A stretch of 64,000 bases of DNA, from NCBI RefSeq assembly GCF_040567655.1, contig NZ_JBEXAC010000002.1, positions 1,922,001 to 1,986,000 of the forward strand, read 5' to 3'. Shown here one piece after another: positions 23,774-33,825 of this stretch. The stretch's first letter is position 1, and each line of letters starts with the position of its first letter. Origin of the DNA: Chitinophaga sp. H8. GTDB taxonomy: Bacteria > Bacteroidota > Bacteroidia > Chitinophagales > Chitinophagaceae. The notes beneath the pieces were generated by a model that saw nothing but the letters and a program-made list of their open reading frames with translations, was not told where the DNA came from and ran no database searches. The position numbers were made by a program, and so were the translations under genes.

Positions 23774-26071
23774 TTAATTAAGCATAGCCGGCGGCCTGCT
23801 TGACTGCAAGTTACCAAAATTATGGTTTGGTTTATTCCCCATCGTAAATTTTATTATTCCGCCCTTTACAATGTCTGCATGTTTAAGGTAACTATGCGTA
23901 TATGGTTTACCATTTAAAGTGATACTTTGGATATAGATATTCTCTGCGCTGTTATTCACCGTTTCTATGGTAAATGTTTTCCCGTTGGGCACCTGGATAC
24001 TTGCTTTGTTGAACAATGGGCTGCCCAGTACATACACGCCATTGGCAGGATTTACCGGGTAAAATCCCAGAGAAGATAAGATATACCAGGAAGACATGGC
24101 CCCGCAATCTTCGTTCCCTGCCAGGCCTTCCGGCTGATCTGTATAGAAATCCTTCATCACCTGTCTTACTTTCTCTGCAGTTTTCCATTGCTCACCTGCA
24201 AAAGCATACATGTAGGTGACATGATGACTGGGTTCATTACCATGCGCATACATGCCGATGAGACCGGAGATATCACTGGACGCTTCTGCACCCATATCAC
24301 CGGAAGCCGTGAAGAGGCTGTCCAGTTTGTGGGTAAATGCGGCATCACCACCTATCAGGTTAATCAGGCCATAAACATCCTGTGGCACCAGCCAGGTATA
24401 TTGCCAGCCATTGCCTTCTGTGAAGTCGCCTTTTTCATGTTTGGAGAAGAAAGGATCGTAAGGTGTTTTCCAGCTGCCATCATCCATTTTAGGACGAACA
24501 AATTTGATGTTGCTGTCAAAGTAGTTTTTATAGTAAGCCGCACGTTTGGTATACCATTCGTAATCTGCTTTTTTACCCATTTTCTTTGCCATAGCAGCAA
24601 TACACCAGTCATCAATTGCATATTCCAATGCTTTGGATACAGATTCATATTCCTTATCTGCCGGGATATATCCTTTTTCCTTGATGTACTTCATGCCAAA
24701 ATCATCCCGGGTAGAGGAGGCTTTCATGGCTTCAAAAGCCTCGGTAGCATTAAACCCTTTATATCCTTTCAGGTAGGCATCCACGATCAGCGGTACGGCA
24801 TGATAGCCTACCATGCAATTCGTTTCGCTACCCATGAGGGGCCATATCGGCAATTTGCCTTGTTGCCGGTGAATAGCCAGCATAGAATTCACGAAGCTGT
24901 TTATTTTATCCGGATGCAGGATGGTATTTAACGGAGCAGCAGAGCGGTAGATATCCCACAGGGAAAAGATGGAGTAGTTATCAAATCCGGGATGGGTATA
25001 TACTTTTTTATCGGTACCGCGATAATCACCATTGTGATCATTGAAGAGCGCAGGCGCGATCATCGTATGATACATAGCGGTATAAAATACCCGTTTTTGT
25101 ACTTCATCTGTTGTTTCCACCTTTATTTTTGACAGCTCTTTATTCCATTTTTCCTGCGCAGTGTGTACCACTTTGGTAAAATCCCATCCCGGGATTTCTG
25201 CCTGGATATTAGCCAGGGCATTTTCGCTGCTTACCGGGGAGATGCCCACTTTCAGCATCACAGGAGCGGCAGGTGTTTGTGCAAAAGAGATAACACCTTT
25301 TGTATATTTTGCTTTTAACTCCTTGCCTTCCCTGGGGGTATTATCATCATACAGTGCCAGTTGCTGAACAGGTACGGAGCTGGTGATCGCAAACCAAAGG
25401 CGTTGATCTTCCGCCCATCCTTTTGAAAAGCGGTATCCTACCAGGGTATGATCATCCAGCTGGCGGAGGTAGGTGTCGGTAGCCCCATCCCATCCGATAC
25501 CTTCTTTCAGGTCGATGATGATATGTGCAGGTTGATTGGCAGGAAAAGTATATTTATGAAAAGCCACTCTCTCAGAGGCGGTCAGTTCTGCTTTTACATC
25601 ATAATCTTCCAGCAATACGGCATAGTAACCGGGTTTAGCGGTTTCATGCGCATGTGAATAGCGGGAAGCATAGCCGGAGGTTGGATCTTCCTGCGTGCCC
25701 CGGTTGGTTTTCACTTTACCGGTGTAGGGCATGATCAGTACATCCCCCAGATCGCCGATACCGGTACCGCTGAGGTGGGTTTGGGTAAAGCCTATCATCA
25801 CACTATCGGAATAGTGATAACCAGAACACCAGTCCCATCCCTTTACAATATTGGTAGGTCCGGCCTGTACGGCACCAAACGGAACACTGGCGCCAACAAA
25901 TACGTGACCATGTCCACCGGAGCCAATGTAGGGATCTACATAAGCGAGCGGTGTAGCTGCTGTTTTGTTTTGAATTGTAGCAGGTTGTTTGTCCTGCGCT
26001 GTAACCGGATAACTTGCCAGCACAACTCCCAGTGCCGCGAGGATGCGGCCATACTTTACACTGAATCTCAT
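23774..26071 (-). CDS. GH92 family alpha-mannosidase, exported
   Basis: A 765-residue calcium-dependent exo-alpha-mannosidase of family GH92, typically acting on N-glycan or yeast mannan-type alpha-mannosides. Signal peptide about 1-26. Family motifs are VDPYIGSGGHGHVFVGASVP, FGAVQAGPTN, TGIGDLGDVLIMPY, LWDIYRSAAPLNTI, GNEPSHHVTYMY (the Glu is the likely acid) and GNEDCGAMSSWYILSSLGFY (Asp/Glu base region). The ORF is open to 26098, but the extra codons start at a TTG within a promoter-like TAAATTGC region, so the ATG at 26071 is used. It has no SusCD pair next to it. Confidence 0.95.
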   Translation of the reverse strand: MRFSVKYGRILAALGVVLASYPVTAQDKQPATIQNKTAATPLAYVDPYIGSGGHGHVFVGASVPFGAVQAGPTNIVKGWDWCSGYHYSDSVMIGFTQTHLSGTGIGDLGDVLIMPYTGKVKTNRGTQEDPTSGYASRYSHAHETAKPGYYAVLLEDYDVKAELTASERVAFHKYTFPANQPAHIIIDLKEGIGWDGATDTYLRQLDDHTLVGYRFSKGWAEDQRLWFAITSSVPVQQLALYDDNTPREGKELKAKYTKGVISFAQTPAAPVMLKVGISPVSSENALANIQAEIPGWDFTKVVHTAQEKWNKELSKIKVETTDEVQKRVFYTAMYHTMIAPALFNDHNGDYRGTDKKVYTHPGFDNYSIFSLWDIYRSAAPLNTILHPDKINSFVNSMLAIHRQQGKLPIWPLMGSETNCMVGYHAVPLIVDAYLKGYKGFNATEAFEAMKASSTRDDFGMKYIKEKGYIPADKEYESVSKALEYAIDDWCIAAMAKKMGKKADYEWYTKRAAYYKNYFDSNIKFVRPKMDDGSWKTPYDPFFSKHEKGDFTEGNGWQYTWLVPQDVYGLINLIGGDAAFTHKLDSLFTASGDMGAEASSDISGLIGMYAHGNEPSHHVTYMYAFAGEQWKTAEKVRQVMKDFYTDQPEGLAGNEDCGAMSSWYILSSLGFYPVNPANGVYVLGSPLFNKASIQVPNGKTFTIETVNNSAENIYIQSITLNGKPYTHSYLKHADIVKGGIIKFTMGNKPNHNFGNLQSSRPPAMLN

Positions 26072-26174
26072 AGCAAAAAAGTTCGTTAAAGACCGCAATT
26101 TACGGAAAGATCAGTAGTGCAAATGGCTAAAATCCGGTGTGTGTTTAGCAGGCCGTGGTATATTGGGAGCAGGA

Positions 26175-26747
26175 TTAACGCCTGCCTGCCACGGCGTTTT
26201 CTCCTGCTATTTTGTTCCAGCCAAATTCATGCAGTATCATCTTACGTGCTACGGTATCAATACTCATGGAGATCCAGCCATTATACACTTTGTTATGGTC
26301 ATGTAACTGTACCGGAATATATTTTTTAACAGCACCGCTCCAGGCACCTTCCCAGGTAGAATCAATAGGGGGAGGATCTTTAACGATCAGCTCGCAGAAT
26401 TTGCCCGTTATTTTATCCCACCGGTAAGGAGTAGCCAGTGTACCTGATATAGCATCACCATTTGCAAATACCGGAATATCCCCTTCCCCTTTTACCTGTA
26501 CCCGGTTTGATTTCAGCGGAAGCATAAAGAAATTGGCATGTGTACCACGTGTATCATGCGTAAGCCCCACTGTAAAGTAGAAGTCGGCCGAAGTATCGGC
26601 AAACATATGCAGCTCAAAGGGATGCAGATAAGAGGAGGTAGTATCCCGCAATGATTTATAGGTATAATTCACCGGTTCGGGAGGTGGATCATTAAAGCAG
26701 GACTGCAGTAGCAAGCAGCTGGCAATCAGGAACAGATAACTTTTCAT
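26175..26747 (-). CDS. Small lipoprotein of unknown function
   Basis: A 190-residue lipoprotein with lipobox cysteine at 17 (LLLQSCFNDPPPEP). The body is beta-rich with a WEGAWSGAVKKYIPVQL segment near 130-146 and an ending KMILHEFGWNKIAGE. I do not recognise the family. It is separated from its neighbours by about 80-100 bp, so cotranscription is uncertain. Confidence 0.75.
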   Translation of the reverse strand: MKSYLFLIASCLLLQSCFNDPPPEPVNYTYKSLRDTTSSYLHPFELHMFADTSADFYFTVGLTHDTRGTHANFFMLPLKSNRVQVKGEGDIPVFANGDAISGTLATPYRWDKITGKFCELIVKDPPPIDSTWEGAWSGAVKKYIPVQLHDHNKVYNGWISMSIDTVARKMILHEFGWNKIAGENAVAGRR

Positions 26748-26826
26748 ATTTATTGTTTTTGGGGTGTTTTTAACTCCCTGCTAAACGGCTGATAAATATA
26801 AAATGTTACTGCGGGAAATACGTAAT

Positions 26827-27408
26827 TTATGCGATTGCTTCATAAGCGCTGGTCACCTGTTGCAGCCAGTTGCTGATCACATCGCCCGTGGCACGGTCGG
26901 CCTGCTCCAGAAAGAGGTGTTGTTTTACCTCAAATCCGCAGTAAGTATATACACCGGTATCAGAGGTGAGCTTTAGTGCCCGATCCATGCCGATCGCCTG
27001 GTATTCCCGGTGCGATTTGCCCTGTGTATTGATTACAAAAGCTGTTTTACCTTTTAATAATCCCTGTTGTATGCCGTTGGTATAACGATAAGCAAATCCG
27101 TAGGTCATTACGCGGTCTATATATCCTTTCATAATGGCAGGCATACCGGTCCACCATACGGGATATATGAAGGTGATCATATCTGCCCATTGTATGTGGC
27201 GTTGTTCTTCGGTAATCATTGCATCGGGTTGGCCTGCCCGCTGGTCCTGCAGATCTTTTAATGACAGTACCGGGTTAAAATCCAGGGCATATAAGTCGCG
27301 TACCCTTACTATATGACCGGCATTTTCCGTAACGCTGATAACGGTTTCTTTCAGCTGGTAATTGATACTTGCTGTGTTGGGATGTGCATAGATAATTAAA
27401 TGGTTCAT
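26827..27408 (-). CDS. Flavodoxin-fold NAD(P)H oxidoreductase (MdaB/KefF-like)
   Basis: A 193-residue cytoplasmic FMN/FAD quinone reductase-like protein. It starts with LIIYAHPNTASINYQLKE (phosphate loop), has the substrate-pocket motif ITFIYPVWWTGMPAIMKGYI (about 79-98) followed by DRVMTYGFAYRY, and AFVINTQGKSHREY (about 123-136). Relatives reduce quinones to hydroquinones using NAD(P)H, often as detoxification. The AraC gene 72 bp upstream on the same strand may control it. Confidence 0.92.
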   Translation of the reverse strand: MNHLIIYAHPNTASINYQLKETVISVTENAGHIVRVRDLYALDFNPVLSLKDLQDQRAGQPDAMITEEQRHIQWADMITFIYPVWWTGMPAIMKGYIDRVMTYGFAYRYTNGIQQGLLKGKTAFVINTQGKSHREYQAIGMDRALKLTSDTGVYTYCGFEVKQHLFLEQADRATGDVISNWLQQVTSAYEAIA

Positions 27409-27480
27409 AGCATTACATTTTTATCATGCAAACTTAAAACAGGTGGTCAGCGTGGTATTGTAAGAAAACGAAAAGGGGTA

Positions 27481-28311
27481 TTACCCGGCGGCTATGCAGA
27501 TATCTTCCTGCAGTTTGAGGAATTGTACCGGTGAAATGCCCATATAAAAATTGAAGTCGTGTATCAGGTGACTTTGATCATAATAGCCGCATTGGTGTAT
27601 CACCTCAAACCAGTCGATTGTATTGGTCGTTATCTGCTGTTGGATAAGCGTAACAGCCTTTTCGAACCTTTGGTGCCGGTTTATTTCCTTAGCACTGTAG
27701 CCCAGGTATTTTTGATATTGCAGCTGAATGGTTCTTGCACTTTGTTGGTTTTGGTGTGCAATCAGTTTCACCGGGTTCAGGCTTTCCGGCACTTTGCTAT
27801 TGATAATATATTCCGCAGCTATTTCCCGTTCCCGCAGATAAGTGCCGGCAAAGTCCAGTAATTTTGCCACCCGTTGTTCAACAACAGGTAGTGTTTTAAG
27901 TTCCTGCCATAGTGTAGCAAAACAATGTGCCGGCGTTAGTTCATCCGGATGGAGCAGCAGTTCTCGGTAAGGCTTTAACGCTTTACCAAAGAAACGGTAA
28001 AAAGCATCCGCCTTGAAGTTAGCCACCAGTATTTCACTGCCTGGCGGCAGGTGGTATTCCAGTGTTTTTTTCAGGGGGCCTATGACCATACTATTTTCAA
28101 TTGTCAGTAGCTGTGCCCCGGCAGGATGGATGTAGGTGGTATGCCCGAAGCTGAATACGAGGATGGTTTGAAAAGTGGGCAATAGTCTTTTAATGACAGT
28201 TTTTTGCTGCCGGTTGGCCGCATAATAAAAAGGGGAAAATGCCGCTTCCCAACCTGGGGGAACAGGGATGCTTTTGCTGCTATAGCCTTGGTGTGTACCG
28301 GGTTTTCCCAA
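27481..28311 (-). CDS. AraC-family transcriptional regulator
   Basis: A 276-residue regulator. An N-terminal ligand or dimer domain (about 15-150) resembles the DUF6597/cupin-like part (FQTILVFSFGHTTYIHPAGA). The C-terminal AraC HTH (about 175-272) shows QSARTIQLQYQKYLGYSAKE, FEVIHQCGYYDQSHLIHDFN and the ending MGISPVQFLKLQ. The ORF begins at a TTG at 28311; an in-frame TAA lies just upstream and no ATG occurs in the first 90 codons, so TTG is the most likely start. It is divergent from the SusC gene but 385 bp away and may instead govern the oxidoreductase downstream. Confidence 0.88.
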   Translation of the reverse strand: MGKPGTHQGYSSKSIPVPPGWEAAFSPFYYAANRQQKTVIKRLLPTFQTILVFSFGHTTYIHPAGAQLLTIENSMVIGPLKKTLEYHLPPGSEILVANFKADAFYRFFGKALKPYRELLLHPDELTPAHCFATLWQELKTLPVVEQRVAKLLDFAGTYLREREIAAEYIINSKVPESLNPVKLIAHQNQQSARTIQLQYQKYLGYSAKEINRHQRFEKAVTLIQQQITTNTIDWFEVIHQCGYYDQSHLIHDFNFYMGISPVQFLKLQEDICIAAG

Positions 28312-28695
28312 AGTGATACTGTTTTATGATGATACGAATTTAGCAAATCCCGGGGAGCCGGAGGATTTTAAGATAGGTCAAAATTGTGTTGGTATCCTCC
28401 AAATAAGTGTAGGCTCTCCGTGATGAATTGCTATACTTTTGGATAAATTATGGTACGTGCTATGCTAGTGATCAATAGTGTAGTCACCTGACAGGAACAA
28501 TATCAACCAACATCGTAGTAAAAAATTCCACGGATGCAAATTAACGGATGTGAACAACACGGGCGGTAACAACAGCCGGTATTACCGCTGACAGCACCTT
28601 ACGTTTATTTTAATTCAAGCCGCGTATCCCGCCATGGGATATGATACGGTATGGCTTGCCGTTTTTTAACGCTAAAAGTTTTTAATGACAACATT
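28312..28695. promoter_or_regulatory. Regulatory region between AraC gene and SusC
   Basis: A 384-bp gap without a convincing gene. It holds a 7-bp hairpin (GCGGTAA 28563-28569 with TTACCGC 28582-28588), a small stem TATCCC/GGGATA around 28624-28640, and TTATTTTAAT at 28605-28614, which also occurs beside the direct repeats at 45657-45666. No clear TAnnTTTG promoter is visible for SusC; a long structured leader is likely. Confidence 0.4.
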
Positions 28696-31600
28696 ATGAG
28701 AAAAAGATTACTTAAAATTCCCGCCTGGAAGTTGCTTTTTTTCTCCATGCCCCTTTGCCTGTACTGTATGATTTATGCTGGTAACGGGAAAGCAATGGCA
28801 GGAACGCGTATCCCGCAGGCTGGCAATAATGCCGCCGATACCACTGGTATTGAAATACGGGGTATGGTAACAGATACATTGGGTAATCCAATACCTGGTG
28901 TTACTATTATGTTGAAAGGTAACCCTAAAGTGGGTACCGTAGTAGACCCGAATGGAAAGTATTTATTGGTAATCCCTAACAAGGTGGGGGTACTGACCCT
29001 TAAAATGATGGGATACGTACCACAGGAAGTACCGGTAGCTGGCAGGAAACAAATTGACATCGTGTTGAAATCTGATGCCGCCGCATTGGGTGAAGTAGTG
29101 GTGGTAGCTTTTGGAAAGCAAAAGAAGCAGGATATGATTGGTGCAGTGACTTCTGTGAATGTTGCCGATCTGAAAACGCCTTCCAGCAATCTTACCACTG
29201 CACTTGCCGGGCAGATAGCCGGTATGATCGCTTATCAGCGGAGTGGTGAGCCAGGCGCTGATAACGCCGACTTTTTCATCCGGGGGGTCACCACTTTCGG
29301 ATATAAAAAAGACCCGCTGATCCTGATAGATGGTATTGAAGTGAGTAGCAAAGACCTGGCACGTTTACAACCTGATGACGTGGCCAGCTTTTCCATTCTG
29401 AAAGATGCTACCGCTACCTCTTTATACGGTGCCCGCGGCGCAAACGGAGTAATCCTGATTACCACCAAAGAAGGTAAGGAAGGAAAGCTGAGCGTTTCTA
29501 TAAGAGTGGAGAATTCCCTTTCTGCACCTACGAGGAATGTAGAACTTGCTGACCCTATCACCTATATGAAATTGGGGAATGAAGCAGTATTGACCAGGAA
29601 TCCACTGGGCATACCTCCATATGCACAAAGCAAAATAGATAACACGATCGCGGGTGGAAATCCGGCAGTATACCCTACCACCGACTGGCAGAAAGCACTG
29701 TTTAAAAGGTATACGATGAACCAGCGGGTGAACCTGAACGGAAGTGGTGGTGGAAAAGTAGCCCGCTACTATCTTGCCGGTACTTTTAATCAGGACAATG
29801 GGGTACTGCGCGTAGATGGCAGAAATAATTTTAACAGTAATGTAAACCTGAAAACATACTCCCTGCGGTCTAATATTAATATTAACATGACCCCCACTAC
29901 AGAGGTAATCGCGCGTTTGTCGGGTACTTTCGATGATTATAAAGGTCCGATTGACGGAGGGTCTGCTATATACAACCAGGGGATGCATAGTAACCCGGTA
30001 TTGTTTCCTGCCTACTTTGAGCCTGATGAAGCAAACGCTCATGTAAAACATATCCTGTTCGGTAACTATGGCACAGGTACCTATCTGAACCCATATGCCA
30101 ATCTGGTAAAAGGATATAAAGAGTATGCCAGCTCCAAAATGGACGCACAGTTTGAGCTGAAACAAGATCTTTCCTTCTGGACTAAAGGGCTTACCGCACG
30201 GGTGTTGTTCAATACTTCGCGGTATACTTTTTATGATGTGAGCCGTTATTATACCCCGTTTTATTATGCGATAGGTTCGTACGATCGTAAAACGGATGTT
30301 TATCAGTTAATGCCACTGAATGAAACTACCGGGAAAGAATATCTCGACTTTGATCAGGGGGCCAAAGATGTGCGTTCAACCACTTATCTGGAAGCAAGTA
30401 TCAATTATCAAACCACGATCAACCAGGTTCATGACCTGAGCGGTACGCTGGTATCCATCATGCGTAACAGTATTATCGGAAATGCCGGTGATCTGCAAAG
30501 CTCCCTGCCATTCAGAAATGCGGGAATTTCAGGAAGAGCTACCTATTCTTACCGCAGCAGGTATTATGCAGAATTTAATTTCGGATACAATGGCTCTGAA
30601 CGTTTCTATAAAACAGAACGTTTTGGGTTTTTCCCTTCTGCCGGTATTGCCTGGAATATCTCTAATGAAGATTTCTGGAAACCCATACATCCTGTTGTTT
30701 CAAATCTGAAATTCAGAGCCACTTATGGGCTTGTAGGGAATGATGCGATAGGAAGAGATAATGACCGGTTTTTCTATTTATCGAACGTAAATATGGATGA
30801 CTGGAACAAGGGCGCCTATTTTGGCACCAACAACGGTTATGGAAGGAGTGGTGTTACTGTTTCCAGATATTCCAATACAGATATTACCTGGGAAAAATCG
30901 CGTAAAACCAATATTGGTTTTGAAGCAACTTTGAAGGATAAGCTGACTATTGAAGCAGATTATTTTCATGAAAACCGTACCAATATCCTGATGGACCGGG
31001 CTTCTATTCCTACTACCATGGGGCTTTCTGCCCCAGTAAGGGCCAATGTAGGAGAAGCGGTATCAAAAGGAGTTGACGGATCCATTGTGTATTCAGACTT
31101 TTTTGGAAAGAACTTCTGGATTAAAGCAAGGGCCAATTTTACTTTTGCCACCAGCGCTTTCAAAGTATATGAAGAACCACAGTATGCAGAAGGTTACAAA
31201 CTGCATGTAGGCCATTCTTTATCACAGCAATGGGGATATATCGCAGAACGTATGTTTCTCGATGATGCAGAAGTACTCAATTCTCCCCGGCAGAATTTTG
31301 GTGTATATGCAGGAGGAGATCTGAAGTACCGGGATGTAAACGGAGATGGTCAGATTACAGACCTGGATAAAGTGCCGCTGGGATATCCTACCGATCCTGA
31401 AATTATTTACGGCTTTGGGTTTTCAATGGGGTATAAAAACTTTGACCTGTCTGTATTTTTCCAGGGATCGGCCCGTTCCTCTTTCTGGATTGATGCTAAA
31501 AATACCGCGCCGTTTATTAATGAAACACAATTGCTGAAAGCTTATGCCGATAGTTATTGGTCGGAGGATAACCGGAACAGTTATGCATTATGGCCCCGGT

Positions 31601-31872
31601 TGAGTTCCACGGAGAATAACAATAACATACAACAAAGTAGTTGGTTCATGCGTGATGGTGATTTTTTAAGGATGAAGACATTAGAGATAGGATACACCTT
31701 GCCTAAAAGAACAAAAAGCATGGTATGGCTTTCCAATGCCAGGGTTTACCTGAGTGGTATCAATCTGTTCTCTTTAAGCAAGTTCAAACTCTGGGATGTG
31801 GAAATGGGCGGATACGGGCTCGGCTATCCGGTGCAACGCGTAGTGAATGCAGGGCTTTTTATCACACTCTAA
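28696..31872 (+). CDS. SusC-type TonB-dependent outer-membrane transporter (locus 1)
   Basis: A 1058-residue SusC/RagA protein importing oligosaccharides through the outer membrane with TonB energy. After a signal segment (about 1-37) come a CarboxypepD-reg-like domain (about 50-125: EIRGMVTDTLGNPIPGVTIM), the TonB plug (about 135-250: DPLILIDGIEVSSKDLARLQ and ATSLYGARGANGVILITTKE) and a large beta-barrel. There is no STN domain, so control is not by FecR. The ORF could start at 28651, but the MRKRLLKIP start at 28696 fits a signal peptide. It is followed 12 bp later by its SusD partner. Confidence 0.96.
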   Translation: MRKRLLKIPAWKLLFFSMPLCLYCMIYAGNGKAMAGTRIPQAGNNAADTTGIEIRGMVTDTLGNPIPGVTIMLKGNPKVGTVVDPNGKYLLVIPNKVGVLTLKMMGYVPQEVPVAGRKQIDIVLKSDAAALGEVVVVAFGKQKKQDMIGAVTSVNVADLKTPSSNLTTALAGQIAGMIAYQRSGEPGADNADFFIRGVTTFGYKKDPLILIDGIEVSSKDLARLQPDDVASFSILKDATATSLYGARGANGVILITTKEGKEGKLSVSIRVENSLSAPTRNVELADPITYMKLGNEAVLTRNPLGIPPYAQSKIDNTIAGGNPAVYPTTDWQKALFKRYTMNQRVNLNGSGGGKVARYYLAGTFNQDNGVLRVDGRNNFNSNVNLKTYSLRSNININMTPTTEVIARLSGTFDDYKGPIDGGSAIYNQGMHSNPVLFPAYFEPDEANAHVKHILFGNYGTGTYLNPYANLVKGYKEYASSKMDAQFELKQDLSFWTKGLTARVLFNTSRYTFYDVSRYYTPFYYAIGSYDRKTDVYQLMPLNETTGKEYLDFDQGAKDVRSTTYLEASINYQTTINQVHDLSGTLVSIMRNSIIGNAGDLQSSLPFRNAGISGRATYSYRSRYYAEFNFGYNGSERFYKTERFGFFPSAGIAWNISNEDFWKPIHPVVSNLKFRATYGLVGNDAIGRDNDRFFYLSNVNMDDWNKGAYFGTNNGYGRSGVTVSRYSNTDITWEKSRKTNIGFEATLKDKLTIEADYFHENRTNILMDRASIPTTMGLSAPVRANVGEAVSKGVDGSIVYSDFFGKNFWIKARANFTFATSAFKVYEEPQYAEGYKLHVGHSLSQQWGYIAERMFLDDAEVLNSPRQNFGVYAGGDLKYRDVNGDGQITDLDKVPLGYPTDPEIIYGFGFSMGYKNFDLSVFFQGSARSSFWIDAKNTAPFINETQLLKAYADSYWSEDNRNSYALWPRLSSTENNNNIQQSSWFMRDGDFLRMKTLEIGYTLPKRTKSMVWLSNARVYLSGINLFSLSKFKLWDVEMGGYGLGYPVQRVVNAGLFITL

Positions 31873-31884
31873 TTCCAATATATC

Positions 31885-33810
31885 ATGAAGCTGATCAGGA
31901 TATTTATAATAATATTTTTTACCGGTACAATAGGATCCTGTGGGAAGTTCCTGGATGTTATTCCGGATAATGTGGCCACTATTGAAAATGCATTTACCAG
32001 CAGGACTACAGCGGAGAAATTCCTTTTTACCTGCTATTCCTATATGCCTTCTCATGCCAATCCCAAAACATCAGGATTTCTGGCTGGGGATGAATTCTGG
32101 CTACCCTACCCGCAGATACCACAGTTTTATTCCAATATGGTATTTGAGAATATAGCGATGGGGAACCAGAGTGTTATCAATCCAACACTTAATTACTGGG
32201 ATGGTGATGCAGATCCACAGGTTAAAATAAAATCATTGTTCCAGGCATTACGGGATTGTAACATTTTTTTGGAAAATATTCCCAGTGTGCCTGGCATCCA
32301 GGAGGTGGAAAGGAGAAGATGGGTAGCAGAGGTGAAATTCCTGAAGGCTTATTATCACTACTGGCTGGTAAGGATGTATGGGCCTATACCACTTATTAAA
32401 ACGAATATGGACGTTTCTGCCGGCGTAGAAGCGGTGCAGGTAAAACGTTCTCCGGTTGACTCCTGTTTTAATTATATCATACAGCTGCTGGATGAAACAG
32501 GGGAAGACCTGCCGGCGATGATTCAGAATGAAAACAATGAAGCCGGAAGAATTACCCGGAGTGGTATGCTGGCTATAAAAGCTAATATCCTGGTGGAAGC
32601 AGCCAGCCCGTTATTTAACGGCAATACAGATATGGCTGCATTGCGGAATAAGGATGGAGAACAGCTTTTTAACCAGACGGCAGATAAAGAAAAATGGGGT
32701 AAGGCCGTAGCTGCCTGTAAGGCTGCAGTAGAGGCTTGTCATGCAGCCGGGCTGAAATTGTACAAGTATGAACCTAAAGTGATAACAAACGAATTATCTT
32801 CCCGCACCATATTGCAAATGGGCATCCGCAACAGTATTACAGAAAAGTGGAACAGTGAAGTGATATGGGCCAATACCAACAGCATCGCGGATGAAATACA
32901 AAGGTTGTCACAAGCGAGGATTGATCCCTCCCGTCCCAATAACCTTGGTGTAAGGTCATTACTGGCACCTACCTTAAAAATGGCAGAGCTGTTCTATACC
33001 AAAAATGGGGTGCCTATTGAAGAGGATGTGAACTGGGACTATGCTGGCAGATACAACGTTAAAACCACCACTGCCGATGACAAATTTAACCTGATAGAGA
33101 ACTACGAAACCGCAGGCCTGCATTTTGACAGAGAGAACCGGTTTTATGCAGACCTCGCTTTTGACGGCGGCGTATGGTACGGACAGGGGAAATTTGATGA
33201 TAAGAATACCTGGACTGTAAAAGCAAAAACCAAACAACATGCGGGTAAGTCAGGATTATCCCTGTATTCTGTCACCGGTTACTGGCCTAAAAAGCTGGTA
33301 CATTTTCAAAATGTAATAGAGGCCGGTGATGGTGGTCCGTATACTGTTGTACAATACCCCTGGCCGGTAATGCGACTGGCTAACCTGTACCTGTTATACG
33401 CAGAAGCGCTGAATGAATATAACGGCCCTTCCGGGGATGCTTACCATTGGATCAACGAAGTAAGAGCCAGAGCCGGACTGCAATCAGTAGAAGCCTCCTG
33501 GTCCACCTATTCCAGGTTAAGTACCAAATACACCACTAAAGAAGGATTTAGAAGTATTATCCAGCAGGAGCGGATGATAGAGCTGGCATTTGAAGGACAG
33601 CGTTACTGGGATGTGCGGCGCTGGAAAAAAGGGAGGGAAATCTTTAATACCAATATCCAGGGATGGGATATCCAACAGGATGATGCCAAGCTGTATTACC
33701 GGGTAAAAACACTCTTTCCCAAGAAGTTCGGCAGCAAAGAATATTTCTGGCCTATTAAGGAGTACAATCTCATTGTAAACAAAAACCTGGTGCAAAACCT
33801 GGGATGGTAA
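31885..33810 (+). CDS. SusD-type surface glycan-binding lipoprotein (locus 1)
   Basis: A 641-residue RagB/SusD lipoprotein (lipobox cysteine at about 19, GTIGSCGKFL). It forms the lid on SusC and binds glycan at the cell surface. The TPR-like N-terminal part (FLFTCYSYMPSHANPKTSGF; AEVKFLKAYYHYWLVRMYGP at about 151-170) and the C-terminal SusD domain (ANLYLLYAEALNEYNGPSGD; IQQERMIELAFEGQRYWDVR followed by RWKKG) are all present. The ending WPIKEYNLIVNKNLVQN is typical. At 641 residues it is longer than many SusD proteins. Confidence 0.96.
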   Translation: MKLIRIFIIIFFTGTIGSCGKFLDVIPDNVATIENAFTSRTTAEKFLFTCYSYMPSHANPKTSGFLAGDEFWLPYPQIPQFYSNMVFENIAMGNQSVINPTLNYWDGDADPQVKIKSLFQALRDCNIFLENIPSVPGIQEVERRRWVAEVKFLKAYYHYWLVRMYGPIPLIKTNMDVSAGVEAVQVKRSPVDSCFNYIIQLLDETGEDLPAMIQNENNEAGRITRSGMLAIKANILVEAASPLFNGNTDMAALRNKDGEQLFNQTADKEKWGKAVAACKAAVEACHAAGLKLYKYEPKVITNELSSRTILQMGIRNSITEKWNSEVIWANTNSIADEIQRLSQARIDPSRPNNLGVRSLLAPTLKMAELFYTKNGVPIEEDVNWDYAGRYNVKTTTADDKFNLIENYETAGLHFDRENRFYADLAFDGGVWYGQGKFDDKNTWTVKAKTKQHAGKSGLSLYSVTGYWPKKLVHFQNVIEAGDGGPYTVVQYPWPVMRLANLYLLYAEALNEYNGPSGDAYHWINEVRARAGLQSVEASWSTYSRLSTKYTTKEGFRSIIQQERMIELAFEGQRYWDVRRWKKGREIFNTNIQGWDIQQDDAKLYYRVKTLFPKKFGSKEYFWPIKEYNLIVNKNLVQNLGW

Positions 33811-33825
33811 TCTCCACCTTTAAAA

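Noticed and set aside
24188..24931. 247-codon open frame on the plus strand
   Set aside because: Antisense to the GH92 gene; its apparent hydrophobic patches come from the complementary strand of conserved codons.
28624..28640. Catabolite-activator-like palindrome upstream of SusC
   Set aside because: The TATCCC/GGGATA stem is short and no known Bacteroidota consensus fits it; noted only as local structure.
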